Shown here: piece by piece, positions 1-11,114 of the stretch
How positions within the stretch are numbered: the stretch's first letter is position 1
Layout of the letters: the number at the start of each line of letters is the position of its first letter
Made by a program: the position numbers and the translations under genes
Assembly (NCBI GenBank): GCA_033725935.1
Contig: MU867079.1
Location: forward strand, 124,001-188,000
Reading direction: 5' to 3'
Length of the DNA stretch: 64,000 nucleotides
DNA from: Cladorrhinum sp. PSN259
Taxonomy: Eukaryota > Ascomycota > Sordariomycetes > Sordariales > Podosporaceae
Notes under the pieces: model-generated
Databases searched by the model: none
Told to the model about the DNA's origin: nothing
Seen by the model: only the letters and a program-made list of their open reading frames with translations

Positions 1-1427
1 TAACTGGGGAAAGTTTCGTTGGCCATGCTAGGAGGTACGGGGCCTTGACCTGAGAAATAGCCGATCTGGGATGGTTGACCATACACCAATGCTCCTGGAG
101 TGGCCATTCCCATGCCTACCGTGTTCATGAACCCCTCGCTATTGCTCTCGAATGATGCTGTGTTGGGAACTGGTGAGGGGCTAGAGAATATATGCCCAAA
201 GCTGTGGTGCTGCTGTTGAAGGCCCTGATTCTGTGGCTGAAGACCATGTGTCGATAATCGACGTGCGTGAGTCGATGCAGACGCCGGGAGGGACCTGGAA
301 CGCTCGTGCATGTGTCTGACATGGTGTGGTGTGTGGGTGATTGACGAAGGGGTCTCCGGAGGTGGCGTCCCGTTGTTAGGCAAGCCCTCTGATGTGGCGC
401 TCTGCTCTTGCGTTCGCTCATACTCATCGACAATCTGGGTGTATTTGCGAGTCATCAAAGTATGGGCGCTTCGAACTTCCTCTGCGTCGAGTTTCCCCTT
501 GCGCAACTCACATCCCATCACGATACCAGACTCTTCTGCCTCGTTAAGAACAGCTAGGAAGGTCTCCGAGGCGGCTTTGTTGAACGCTATCTTTTTGCTG
601 GCTTGATTCATCTGGTACATGGCTTCGAGGCATTTGGCTTCCGTGGTTGCAATGAGGTTCTCCTTATAGAAAGCGTCGAATGTTGTTCCAACTCCGTCCT
701 TGAACATACGCTCGAACAACATGCCACGGTCGTGCGCTTCAGCCTCCAGAAACTGAAGCGCTGCCTGGATACCAGATCTTACAGCCGGACGAAGCTCACG
801 CTCGATGGCTGGGGTTGCGGGGTTGACCTGTCCAACTTGTCCCCCTGAAGGAGGCGTCTGGTCAACTGCTTGATTGTTGCTTGCGGATGCAGGGGCCTGG
901 AGGCGTTTAGCTAAAGGCTCCAAATCATTGCGGGTTACGGACTTCCGCTTGTTACGGATAGCCGGCGACCCGTTCACACCGGTGGCCGCAGCGTTCACAC
1001 CTGGGGAGTTTTGTGTAGACGATGCCGCTGTACCAGATCTCGATCTCATGAATGATCCCAGTCCAGCATTAGGTGTTACAGCAGGCGCGCTCGCATTGAT
1101 GGTCTCATTGGTAGCGACACCCATGTTGTCAACACCTGCCGTCGCAGCTCCAGCGATATTCCCGCCCTGACCGTCCAGATGGCTTCCTAGGCCGAATGAA
1201 AGATTTATGCCTTGGCCCTCAACTGGCTGGGCTGACGCTTGTGCCTGTAAAGGGGCTTGTTGGGCCATTGGAAACATCTGGTCCGGTGCAACTTGCCACT
1301 TCATCCAATCGGCCATCAGATTCTTGCTGCCGGGCAGCATTGCCGACGTCTGCTCTAATATCCGCTGTTGCTCGACAGTGATACCCGGTGTCCTTGCTTG
1401 GTTGTGACTCACAAAGTTCGAGTTGTT
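1..1427 (-). CDS. Unrecognised protein, C-terminal part after an in-frame TAG (partial, runs off left edge)
   Basis: The minus strand stays open from just below a TAG (1430-1428) to the window edge, about 475 codons, in the same frame as the preceding open segment. It begins NNSNFVSHNQAR and its first ATG is MLPGSKNLMADW. It encodes a Gln/Ala/Asn-rich stretch, a basic patch (RNKRKSVTRNDLEPLAKR) that could be a nuclear localisation signal, then a helical region (ELRPAVRSGIQAALQFLEAEAHDR) that also contains FYKENLIATTEAKCLEAMYQMN, then low-complexity His/Gln/Ser sequence. I recognise no family. The simplest reading is that this is the 3' part of the same gene as 1428-2714 and that the TAG is an error, an allele, a nonsense mutation or a readthrough site. 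The true C terminus lies outside the window. Confidence 0.55.
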
Positions 1428-2714
1428 CTACAACTCGGCCTGTTGAGCCCCATCAGTATTGTTGGACTGGATATTGCCGTTGTTGAGAGCCTCTGGTTGA
1501 AGGTCGCCATTCACGTGGCCGCCAATGACATCCATGTTTGGAATTGTCTCAGCAGCTTCTGCATAATGCCCAGTGGGGTAGTCCGTCTCCTGATGGCTGG
1601 TCTGAACAGGCTGCTCTTGTTGAGCCTGGTCTTGCAGAAGTGCTGCCATCAAATCAATGTCGTTTTTTTCATAGAGAATGTTGTTTGCATCCTGCTGGGC
1701 CCTGACGCGGACGTTCCAGAGATCACGGTGGTGCGCTGAACGTGCTCTGAAAAGTTCCTCGTTCTGTGCCGGTACAGCAGCGCTGAGGGCATCCTGTGTC
1801 ATGGTCACTGCAGGGTAAAGCCTCACCTCTTCGTTGATGGAGTTGATGATGATCTCAACAGCAGGATTGGTGGCCCTCCACTGTTGGAAGTCGGCGTCGC
1901 CCTCGATCCACTCCTTTTGCTTGTTTTGGAGTGCCTGCTTGGCCTCTGCAGCTCTGGCATCGTCGATGATGTTCTCATCAGCGTGGAAGATGTCGCGAAA
2001 GTGGTCGTGGTCCGACTTCCATGCATCATACAAACTGCAGAGTTTTGAGTGGCGTTTCCAAAACTCCTCCCTGAGGTCATCAGCAAGCGGGGTTTCAACT
2101 TTCTCCTGAATATGGTTGGCCCCGGGAGGGAGCAAGTTGTCGTCAGGCTTGTTGATTAGAGGGTATTTGATGAAGCGGAATGGCTCCTGGGGGAGGGCAG
2201 GTGGCTCTTGAGATGCCATCGCGGGGTTCGCTGCTTCGTTGGAGACAAAACCGTGCGCTTCGGGTTGGGCTTCATCGCCATTGAAGCCGTTAAGCGGACT
2301 CCCTGCCATGGCGAAGCCTTGATAAGGAGGTGGTGCTTCTAAATCGGGGATTGGGAGTGGTATTTCAGGTTGTTGAGTTTGAGGAGGGGAAGCAGCGGGG
2401 CGATCAAGACCCAGAATGTCATAAAATTCGTTGTCGTCGTATTCAAAGTCAAAGACGCCGGGCTCAACAGAATTATTGGCGTTCTGGGGAAAATCAACAC
2501 CGCCGTGATCGATATTAGTGGGGTGGTCGTTGGGGTTGTTCTCGAGCTCAAAGTCGCCGAACTCTTGAAAATCGATGGCGTTCTGAAGAAAATCAACACC
2601 GCCGTGATTGATATTGGGGGGGGGTGGTCGTTGGGATCGTTATTGTTCCCTGGGTATTCGCCCTCGTATTGTTGGGGAACAATGGGAGGTTCCAAATTCC
2701 CCTGCAGGCCGACA
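1428..2714 (-). CDS. Unrecognised protein, central part with a frame break at a poly-G/C run
   Basis: From 2714 the frame reads VGLQGNLEPPIVPQQYEG and then NDHPPP, reaching nine G on the plus strand (2616-2624). From there only a frame shifted by two bases stays open. It reads NINHGGVDFLQNA, a second copy NIDHGGVDFPQNA, then DDNEFYDILGLDRP, and runs through the ATG at 2309 (MAGSPLNGFNG) to the TAG at 1428. The 293 codons from that ATG include a charged helical region (LYDAWKSDHDHFRDIFHADENIIDDARAAEAKQ, residues about 90-125) and a Gln-rich end. Upstream it probably joins the exon at 2915-3273. The family is unknown. If both breaks are sequence errors, this is one long low-complexity protein, possibly nuclear; that role is inference only. 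Confidence 0.5.
2481..2634 (-). repeat. Two coding repeat units of about 54 bp
   Basis: Plus-strand segments at about 2481-2534 and 2580-2634 are near identical over GAAAATCAACACCGCCGTGAT and flanks, offset by 99 bp. They encode NDHP-x-NI-x-HGGVDF-x-QNA. The left copy has GGGGT-based spacing, while the right copy carries nine G at the same place. Comparing copies predicts seven (or ten) G there if frame is kept, so the repeat is also evidence on the frame break. Confidence 0.8.
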
Positions 2715-2914
2715 CTATTGTTGGGTAGAGAGGTCAGTCGCAAAACTTTTGGGAGTTACGCGTTCACGCGACAGAAGTGAATAGAACAGGACGCGCCCAC
2801 TACAGCAGTTTTTGGCACACTAAACGTGATAGGCTGGGAGCTTGACGAGCCATCAAGGTGCCTAACCTGGAAGGTAGGTGGCCAGTAGGGTAGGTAGGTC
2901 AGGTAAGTACTTAC

Positions 2915-3273
2915 TCAACTGCTGCATTTTGGTTCTTTTTCTTGGTAGCTCCTCTGGGCTTCCCTTTTGATCCCTCGTACTCTGCTTTAATGTCCTCAGG
3001 TACAGACGTCTTGCCTGTCTCGGTATTGTACCAGAGACAGCACGTGGTTTTGGACCATCGGACGTGGTGCACTATGCCGTTTGGGCTGGAGAAGCTTTTG
3101 ACGCATATCGCCCCCCAGGGATCCATTGTCCCATAATTGGGACATTTGTAGGCCTTGTGTGCTGGCTCGGGAGCCCATCCCTCCACCTGGCGCCGGTCCC
3201 GTACATTCTCGGGGTGCGCGGCCGGGTGTGCTAGGTGGTGCTGGGGATAACACTCCCTGTTCTTCGGTGGCAT
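2915..3273 (-). CDS. Probable first exon of the left-edge gene
   Basis: The exon starts at ATG 3273 (MPPKNRECYPQHHLAH) and encodes about 119 residues with several Cys and aromatic residues (KCPNYG, GAICVKSF, TTCCLWYNTETGK) and a Lys-rich end (ATKKKNQNAAV). Its apparent stop TAA (2913-2911) lies inside a perfect donor, GA|GTAAGT, the same arrangement seen in the Vps39 and transporter genes here. Splicing from 2914 to an acceptor after CAATAG at 2715, preceded by a CTGAC branch site, gives a 200-bp intron and keeps phase into VGLQGNLEPP. A shorter intron ending near 2867 is an alternative. If the donor is not used, this is a 120-residue orphan protein. I do not recognise a domain. Confidence 0.5.
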
Positions 3274-6200
3274 TATAGATGTAGATAATATTAGAGCAGA
3301 GTATGAGTAGGTTCGGTATGTGTATAATGGTGTTGATTGGCCGGTAATACGTTCCTATTAATGGCATGGTAGTTAGCAGGTTCCTGGGAACTATACCTCT
3401 CTACGTCGAGGCTTCCCGAGCACGTTCTGCGTTACTTGATGTCTGGGAAACGATTTTGGACCGGACACGATAGGCTCTCCCGAGCCCGGCGCGGCGGTCT
3501 TCCAAGCCGGAGCCTCCTCCATCTCCTCTGACTCCATCGAAGTGTGTGTCTGTCTGGCCGGGGAAAGGGGGCCAGTTGGTGCATATATGTATTCTCGTTC
3601 TTTGACGGAGACTTAGGCGAGCAGGAGAGTGGACGGAACGGAAGGAAAGCATTGATCTGCTTCTTTCTTGACTTTGCTTGAACGGCAAAAACAAACGCCA
3701 TTTTTTTAGTCGTCTTCAGTGTTTTTGGTTCTGGATATGGTGCGGGTTGTTCTTTTTTTTTCTGTTCAGAGAGGCAAAGAAAGGAAAAAAAGCGGTTTGA
3801 CGGAGGTTGTCTTTTGTGTGGACTTGATCATTGGTTTTTTATTTCCGAGGTTTTTGTTTGAGAGGTTTTGGGATGGAAAGGGATTGTGTGTTCTGTATTA
3901 TGATGAGTGGTCTAGAAGAGATTAGGAGGAGGAGAAGAACCGCGCGAATGTTAGGCTGTGGATTTGTAAAGGAGGAGAGGATCTTGGGGTGATGATGTGA
4001 GTGGCTCCTTCAATGTAAAAAGATGGCTATAGAGTATCTCATATCTCCTAAAGAGTATTATGATGTTGTGTGCTGTTGTAAACTGATATGTAGGGGTTTG
4101 TTGGTGATGGCGGAAAGGGGTTCCGCTATCTATCGTTAGTTTCCTGATCTCAGCGTGATATTATTTTTGTATCTTTGGCCACGGTCACGACGCAGTTTCC
4201 CTGCTTTATACCAGGATTCGATGGCTAATTATGTGTGAGGGGAGAGAGAGATGATCAAAAAGAGAAAAATTGTGGCTGCTTATTATATCCCATAGGTATG
4301 ACTCCGTGATACTAGTAGAAGGAGAAGAAATTGAGATAAGGAGAAGAGAATAGGAGAAGATGAAAGCAGAGGGGAAAAAAGGAGGAAGAAAAAGAAGAAG
4401 AGGGCTCATTCCCAAAATTAGAAAATCAAAAAGAAACTCTTCGTTTTTCGTTGCGACTCTTCTTGGAAAAAAGTAAAAAAAAAGATGGGACGAGAACTGG
4501 TCACTTTTCTAATTCAAGCTCAAGAGATTGGAATTGGGACTTTAACTGTGGATGTGAAGAGTCTGAAATATTGACAGGGTGTGAAGGAGGCGTAAGTAAC
4601 TCTCCAAGATATGGTTGTAGGACGCTGGTCTACAATTTAGATACTGGCTAGGGTGCCAGTGGGACGAGAGGGAAAGTAGGGAAAGAAAGGAGATGTAAAG
4701 AGAGAGAAGGCCAGAAAAAGTATTGAGCGAGTGATAGAGGTGGAATGATCAGAAGCGGGCCCCGTCGATCCGATATCGAGAAGAAAAACCCCAGGAATCG
4801 GGGTTTTGTTGCTTGAGCGGTCGAATAAGTTCGGATAAGGAACCACACTGCCTGCGTGGCTGGCCGGAAAAGAGGAAGAAGAGGGGAAGAAGGCCGAGGA
4901 AGTGTTGCGGGGCGTATAACCAGAAGTAGGTCTGGTCAAACCGTTGACGAGAAACACATGCCTGGTTGTCAGTTTCGATCTTTTAAACAGTCGAAGAAAT
5001 TTTGATGAGAAGTCTTGAATTTCGTCTTCGAACAAGACCTTCTGCTTTTGCTCCGTGGGTTACCTTTGACTGTGAGATTAACCGCGCTGAAAGGCGCGAA
5101 TCTGTAGGGAATTGTTGATATGTTCTGCGGTTGAAAGATATTAGAGAAAGTAGTAGATAAGGTGAGGTGGTGAGGAGGAAGTTGAAGGGGAGGGCAAAGA
5201 TGAAGATAGATTAGAAGATGATATTGAAGATGAAGACAAAGATAAAAATGAGGATGAAGATGAAGGCGGGGTGAAAGGCAAAGAAGATGTTGTAAGAGGA
5301 AGAGTTCTCCAGAGCAGGCCGTCGGATGGCGAGCTTATATCCTCGTACGAACCGCTGCAGCCCCTTTTCCCTGATGGCTAGCTAGCAATAAACAGTGACT
5401 TCAGACTAATGAGATCTAGAATCGTGGTTGGAGAGAGGTGCATAACGATTACCCGTTTCAGGGGTGTATTTACGTATGAAAGTAGAGACACATATGTGCT
5501 CCAATGTTCAAATCAGATAAAGCAACTACTCCTCTCTAATTTTGGGGACAGATACTGGGCATACATCAGATAAAATAGGACTTGTGGATATCCGCTTTTG
5601 GAAAACCTGTGCTTCCCAGCCCCTCCGGTTCATGGGGTTTGGGGCCCGGAGTGTGGTGGAAGATGAGAGGAGGAAGTGGTTGAGGTTATATGTAATCAAC
5701 TGGATGATAGCACTTTGCGAAACAGGTCCAGGAAATCATGCTCCTGATGATGCTGCAAAGTCCACAGTGCAGTGACTGCGCGAAGGAAACAGCATACCTA
5801 AGGTTGCCGCGGTGATTACCATGACCCCCATCAGCTGCCGGTCAACAAGGGTGGCAACCACGACAGTGAGGATCTAGCAGCTAAAATCTCCAGTTCGTTA
5901 GCACGGAACACCTCACAGCCCACCATTCTTACAGTGGTTTAGCTGACGAAAGATTGAAGACGGGAGCTGGCTTCCAGATTGGGGGAGAAAAAGACAATGC
6001 CATTACCAATTCCGATATGAGAAGACGAATACAGATAGCTATACGTCGGGGGTGATTAGGTAGGACACAGAATCTCTTGGTTTTGCGAGCGGATAGATCT
6101 TGTGAAACTCCTCCCTGGCTGTTTATCACTCTGAGATCGCAATAACTGTCACTGAAAAAAAACAAAGGTCCGGGTCACTGATCCGATTTAATCGCTTCAA

Positions 6201-6407
6201 AAACCCAAGAACCAATCTAACACACGTTGAAGATCCTGACCAGAGATATATGTTAAAAGGCCTTGAATAACCTATCCGTTCGAAAAAGAAAAAGAAAAAG
6301 AAAAAGAAGAAAATCCCCAGTCTAAGAATTTTTCTCCGCTTATTTTTGTGAGAGCGCCTCGACACACTCACTCCCTACACAAATGTTTTATCAGAAAAAT
6401 CAGAATC
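3274..6407. other. Non-coding gap, 3.1 kb
   Basis: No convincing gene on either strand. The stretch holds purine-rich (GGAGAAG-type) runs at 4300-4410 and 5150-5290, poly-T/poly-A runs, and an A/G tract (AAAAAG repeats) at 6280-6310. The right end is the 3' flank of Ies2. The left end would be the promoter and leader of the gene starting at 3273. Short open frames here look random: they have skewed composition and no splice-linked extension. Confidence 0.6.
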
Positions 6408-8073
6408 TCAGGCAACCTCCTCAACCATCTTCCCTGCGCCGAGTCCGCTTGCAGGCTGGCCAGGCCGCTTCACACTCCCAGAAAACACCCTTCCGGCGGG
6501 ACCACTCAAGATCGCTGCCGGCACTCCAACTCTAGGCCCCTCCTTGGTGCTAATCCACCTCACCACGAATGAATCAGCCAATGGGTGACCGTCAGCTCCG
6601 ATTCCTTCCCCAGGAGTCTCGTTACCAGCTGCGCGACGATTGGTCTTTGGTGCTTGTTTCTTGAGGAGCTTGTTGATTGTTTCCATCTATTACAGAGTCA
6701 GTAGTCGTGTATAAATGATTGGGGTGGTGTAGAAAATACCTTGACCTCCTCGTTTCTCTTCTCACTGAGGTTTCGTCTTCTTCTCGCCATCTCCGCCCTT
6801 CTCATTGACAGTTCCTCGGCCGTGAATGTTCGTTTTGCTTGTACTTCTGTAATCGTGTGTTAGTGCTGAGTGAAATGAGGGAGCGTGAAAATGGGAGAGA
6901 CGTACCATCTGACAGCTTGAGATACTCATGTGAAGCCTCACCCAGTTTGGCCCGCTGTCTTGCCGTCAACTTGGACAAGTCCGGCGTAGCCCCGCGGCTC
7001 CCCATCTCGTCACTATCCATCCCCTCATCATCTTCTTCACCTTCGGCGTCCTCTTCCTCCACAACCTCAATGTCTTCTTCACCCTCAGCATCAACTTCAT
7101 CCTCTTCACCTTCGGCATCTTCCTCCTCCTCCTCCTCTTCTTCCTCATCCTCTCCGCCAAGCCTAGTAGGGTCCTCCGGCTCACTCTCCAAATCACTCAA
7201 CTCCTCATCGTCATCATCGTCATCCGCATAACTAACCGTCTTCCCGTTGGCAGGCTTAGTAGGCGTGCTCTTCGCCGTCGCCTTAGGCACAGCAAGGCCC
7301 TTGGACGTAGCAGCAGGAGGTTTCGTAACCTTGATAGAAGGAGTCGGCACAACAGCCGGAGCAGGAGCCATATCAACATCGCCATCAGCATCCAACTCCC
7401 CCTCTGCATCTTCCTCCTCTTCTTCCTCATCCTCCTCGAAATCCTCCTCCCCTTCAGCGTCAATATCCATATCATCAGCCTCATCACTCAGCCCATCATT
7501 CATATCGTCATCTTCTTCATCCTCGTCATCATCGGCGATTTTATCGTCCCTTAATCCCGCTCGATTGCCAACCTCAATAGCGTCACCGACCTTGATTTCC
7601 TTACGAACAGGGCCGTCATCCTCATCATCCTCTTCGTCATCGTCGTCGCTGCTTTCAACAACATAACTCTTCTTCCCTCCCCTCGTCCGCTTGCCAGCTC
7701 CAGAGTTCCTAGCAAACTTGCTACCGCTCCCGCTAGTGCTTCCACTAGGTGATTTACGTTTGCTGTTGGCGGTGCTACTCCCGCCCGCTCCTCCTCCAGA
7801 GGTAGCTTCCCTAAGCTTGCTCGATGACGTCTTGACTGTGAGGTGGATGTGTGGGTTGTTGGTTGCTGTCGAGTCAGCAGCGCTGCTTGCAGGTGACGAG
7901 GGGGGACCTCGTGAGAGCGAGGCTCCGGTGCTGGTGCCTCCTCCGGACCGACGTGATGGGCGGGAAGAAGACATGGTGGTGCGGCGGTCACTTTCTGATT
8001 TGTCTCTGTCGGCCATGTCAGTAATCGCTGCGGTAGCGCGCTGAGCGGCTGAGCGGCGAGGCCGGGAAGACAT
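6408..8073 (-). CDS. ies2: INO80 chromatin-remodelling complex subunit Ies2 (PAPA-1 domain)
   Basis: Three exons (8073-6906, 6846-6740, 6686-6408) give 517 residues. Introns of 59 and 53 bp have GTACGT and GTATTT donors. The N-terminal 360 residues are disordered: Ser/Gly-rich, then long Asp/Glu runs with repeated DAEGEED units. The recognisable part is the C-terminal PAPA-1-like region from about residue 365, reading DLSKLTARQRAKLGEASHEY, then VQAKRTFTAEELSMRRAEMA and RRNLSEKRNEEV across the splice sites. Ies2/INO80B is a nuclear subunit that binds the Ino80 ATPase and stimulates remodelling; that role is known for the family. The final exon carries a conserved Gly/Pro-rich end. No HIT finger, present in the human homologue, is seen. 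The splice reconstruction is strong because the conserved domain crosses both introns in frame. Confidence 0.88.
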
Positions 8074-9950
8074 GATGATGAATGATGAGTTTCTGAGAGT
8101 CGAGATGGATGGGTTTGGTTCAAGGAATGAGAAATGGGGGGTTATGGGTATGAGTAGGTATGTGTGTATTGATCAACAGTGAAAGTTGCGTTTCGGGGTG
8201 AATGAATGGAGGTGAGTAAGATGTAAGTAAGAGATGATGACAGGTTCCGCAAAATGTGTATAGTTGGGGAAGTTGTGTGATGTGGGGGAACTGTTGATGA
8301 CCGATGGAAGCTTCTGGGCATCAGGTACAGTATGTCGTTCGAATAAGCTTGTAGGTTGTGTGTATGTGTGTGTGAGATGTGTGGTTCAGCAACGTGCCAA
8401 TGAAGACACAAGACAACCGGCTCGTTCGCCGCCCTGTAATAGCCCACGCTTGTCCCACGACTGCCCAATCCAGCCAAAATGCAGTATTTTTGCGAACCAA
8501 ATAGCCGTTGGCGGGGGCTTGGCTCGATCGGGTTTCTTTGTTCCTGCCTTGACGTATATACGGCAGATTGTTTTGGCGGAGAGACAGAAAGATGATTGAG
8601 GTGCGACTAGCAACTGTCACGGTCGCACTTGGTAAATGGGTTTCACAAGGAAAACTAGACCTTGTTGGATGGGGATAGGTATGGGTGATTGCCGGCTCCA
8701 GACGCCGATATGCGCCTCTTTGGGGTACCTTTTTTGATCATCCTGTTCGTCCCATCTCACATCCTAACGTCTTGATGGATGCAGATCATGGTCTGGCCGC
8801 CAACCAGCCCGACCACAAACCCACGGGCAGCCACTTTAATCAACTCAAACTTTTGAGGTGCAGCAGCGGTAGATCTTTCTCATCTCTCATATCTCATATC
8901 TCATCTTCAACATTTCATCTTTGGCAACTCTCGACGCGTCTGGAAATTGATGATGAAACTACTCACATTCACCTTCAAAAAAGGTAGTCTTCTCGGCTTC
9001 CTGCGTCGGCGGCGGCTGGCGGTGTAATTTCTCTGAAGCTTCGCCTGTGTCAGATGTATGCTCTGCAGGGCCATCGACGTCATCTCATCAGCAGGCCGTT
9101 CTGTGTGGGTGATGCCCGGGCGAGCCAAATGAAGGATAAACGGCACATAGCGGATTGTTTGATTTCGCTTTGTGCAGGTATCCGCTGGAACTTGGAAGGC
9201 TTGCAGTACTTACAGTTCTTGACCGTGTGAAACTTTCTTCTCGTGCGGGTTGAGACAGTATTCGAAGATTCGAAGACTAACATTAAATGTCCCGATTGCT
9301 AGATGGAACAATCAATATGGCCAAGAAATCAAACCCCAGATGTTTTGATGGAGATCTCGTTTTGAGATCGAATTCGCAAGGCTGGCTTCTTGCTGTCTTC
9401 GATTCGCGACAAGGCCAGACACCGTGACGGCCAATTCAGGGTCCCCAATTTTGGCACTTGGCTTTGGATTGGTGGGGCACGTGGGACCTGGAATAAATTA
9501 CAGTGTATTTACAGTAGTAATTTTCAATTATCCTCTCGAAACTCAGGGACATGCCACATATTTTTGAGAGACGGTCTTATCCAGGCGTCTTCCTCTATCA
9601 GCTAGATCGACTTGATGGTATTTTGAAAACCTATTGAAGTTGTTCAACTAGCATCTCACAACACAATTCGCTTTGAGATGTTGCACACTGTACCAAGCTG
9701 GCTGTGGAGCACCTGATTGGGTGGAGCTAACGCTAAGCTCGCTCCCCTTGCCTGCAGGAGAACTTGAACTGGGATCCCGGCAACGCAGTGAACACCATGA
9801 CGGAAGGACCTCGGCTTGTTCACTTTGTGATATCCTCGATCGCGGATTCAGAATTCCGAAAACAACAGCTCTGATATAATTCAATTGTCTTGCATTTTAC
9901 ATACTAGCATTAATACTAATCAATAAACACTACGAGATACACCGGGAAAG
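8074..9950. other. Divergent intergenic region between Ies2 and the PEX14-like gene
   Basis: 1.9 kb without a supportable gene. It should contain both promoters. GATGA-type purine runs lie just upstream of the Ies2 ATG, and a short GTGTGTATGTGTGTGTG stretch is at about 8357-8375. Open frames at 8264-8620 overlap on both strands and show no domain. No RNA gene was recognised. Confidence 0.6.
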
Positions 9951-11114
9951 ATGAGCGACGACGGCAAAGACGCGCCATCACAGCCGGCGCAGCCAAGCAC
10001 CGAGTCCCAGCCCCAAAACAAACCCGAGACCGAGCAGCAGCCAGAAAAATCCAGAGAGGAAATCTTCAAACAAGCTCGCGTTTTCCTTCAAGATGAAGGA
10101 GTCAAGAACTCGACGCCGGAGGAGAGAAAAGAGTTTCTCAAGAGCAAGGGCTTTTCGGATGGCGACATTCAAGAACTATTAAAGGAGGTCACTCAGGAAG
10201 CGCTGGCAGCAGCAGAACCAGCATCAACCCCAACGCCGACCCCTACCACACCCACAGCATCGCCAACAGTAAGTCGCGATGAGTGAAATTATTCACCCGA
10301 CATAAGACTAACAAGCTATTATGTCAATCAGTTCCAAGATGACCCGATAGACGTATCGACCGCCCTCATCAAGAGGGAAGACCGGCCACCGATCGTTACT
10401 TATCCAGAGTTCCTCACGAAGCCAACTCGACCGCCACCTCTCATGACGGTCAACAGCTTCTTGAATACCGTCTACGCATTCTCTGGTCTCTCAACCCTCG
10501 TCTACGGCACGAGCAAATTTGTCTTCGAGCCCATGGTCGCCCAGCTTACCGACGCGCGCGCGGAGCTTGCCGACACGACCAAGGATGACCTTGGCAAGCT
10601 CGTTTCCAAGCTTGAAAGCACCGTCTCCGAAATCCCAGTCTATAAATCCAAAGAAAATCTCCACCTTCTCCACGGCGATGACAATGAAGACGCTGCCAGC
10701 CATTATGATGACCCAGCTGAGCTCTTCCACCGCGACGTCGGCGTTCAGACCTCACCTTCTGACTTCTCCGGCCGTTCTTCACCTGCAAACCTCCGGCCAG
10801 AATCTGCCACTGATTACCAAGCCCGCCGGCTCACCTCTTTAGTATCGTCCCTTAAAGAAGTCAGGGACGGACTCAATGGCCAGTCGGAGTCTTTGGCGGA
10901 TGTCAAGACGGTGTTGAACGTCTTCAAGGATGATTTGGAAACGATGAGCTCAGCCCACGCGATGGACTTTTCCGGCGGATTCTCCTTGTACGGGATGCCG
11001 ATCAGGAACGACCCGGATGACGAAATCAAGAAGGCGAGGGACAATATCAGACGGGTGAAGGGTGTGCTGCTGAGTGCCAGGACTTTCCCAACGGGCCAAG
11101 GTGCTGCGAGGTAG
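9951..11114 (+). CDS. pex33: PEX14-like peroxin (probably PEX33, the Pex14/17-type docking protein of filamentous fungi)
   Basis: Two exons (9951-10268, 10332-11114) joined through a 63-bp GTAAGT intron give 366 residues. Residues about 34-82 match the PEX14 N-terminal domain, which binds PEX5/PEX19 WxxxF helices: REEIFKQARVFLQDEGVKNS, then ERKEFLKSKGFSDGDIQELL. A Pro/Thr/Gln-rich linker follows. A hydrophobic stretch (residues about 144-165, MTVNSFLNTVYAFSGLSTLVYG) may be the membrane segment, and the C-terminal half is predicted helical/coiled (LVSSLKEVRDGLNGQSE). The protein would sit in the peroxisomal docking complex. Filamentous ascomycetes carry both PEX14 and a second PEX14-like protein, PEX33 (Pex14/17). 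The diverged middle and C terminus make PEX33 more likely than PEX14 proper, but this is not decided by eye. Confidence 0.75.

Noticed and set aside
125..433. Minus-strand open frame of 102 codons
   Set aside because: It lies in another frame of the long minus-strand coding segment and has no domain.
4637..5035. 132-codon Ser/Phe/Pro-rich minus-strand frame
   Set aside because: No domain and pyrimidine-skewed composition; likely random in a long regulatory gap.
6839..7666. Ser-rich plus-strand open frames opposite Ies2
   Set aside because: They are antisense translations of the Asp/Glu-coding repeats of Ies2.
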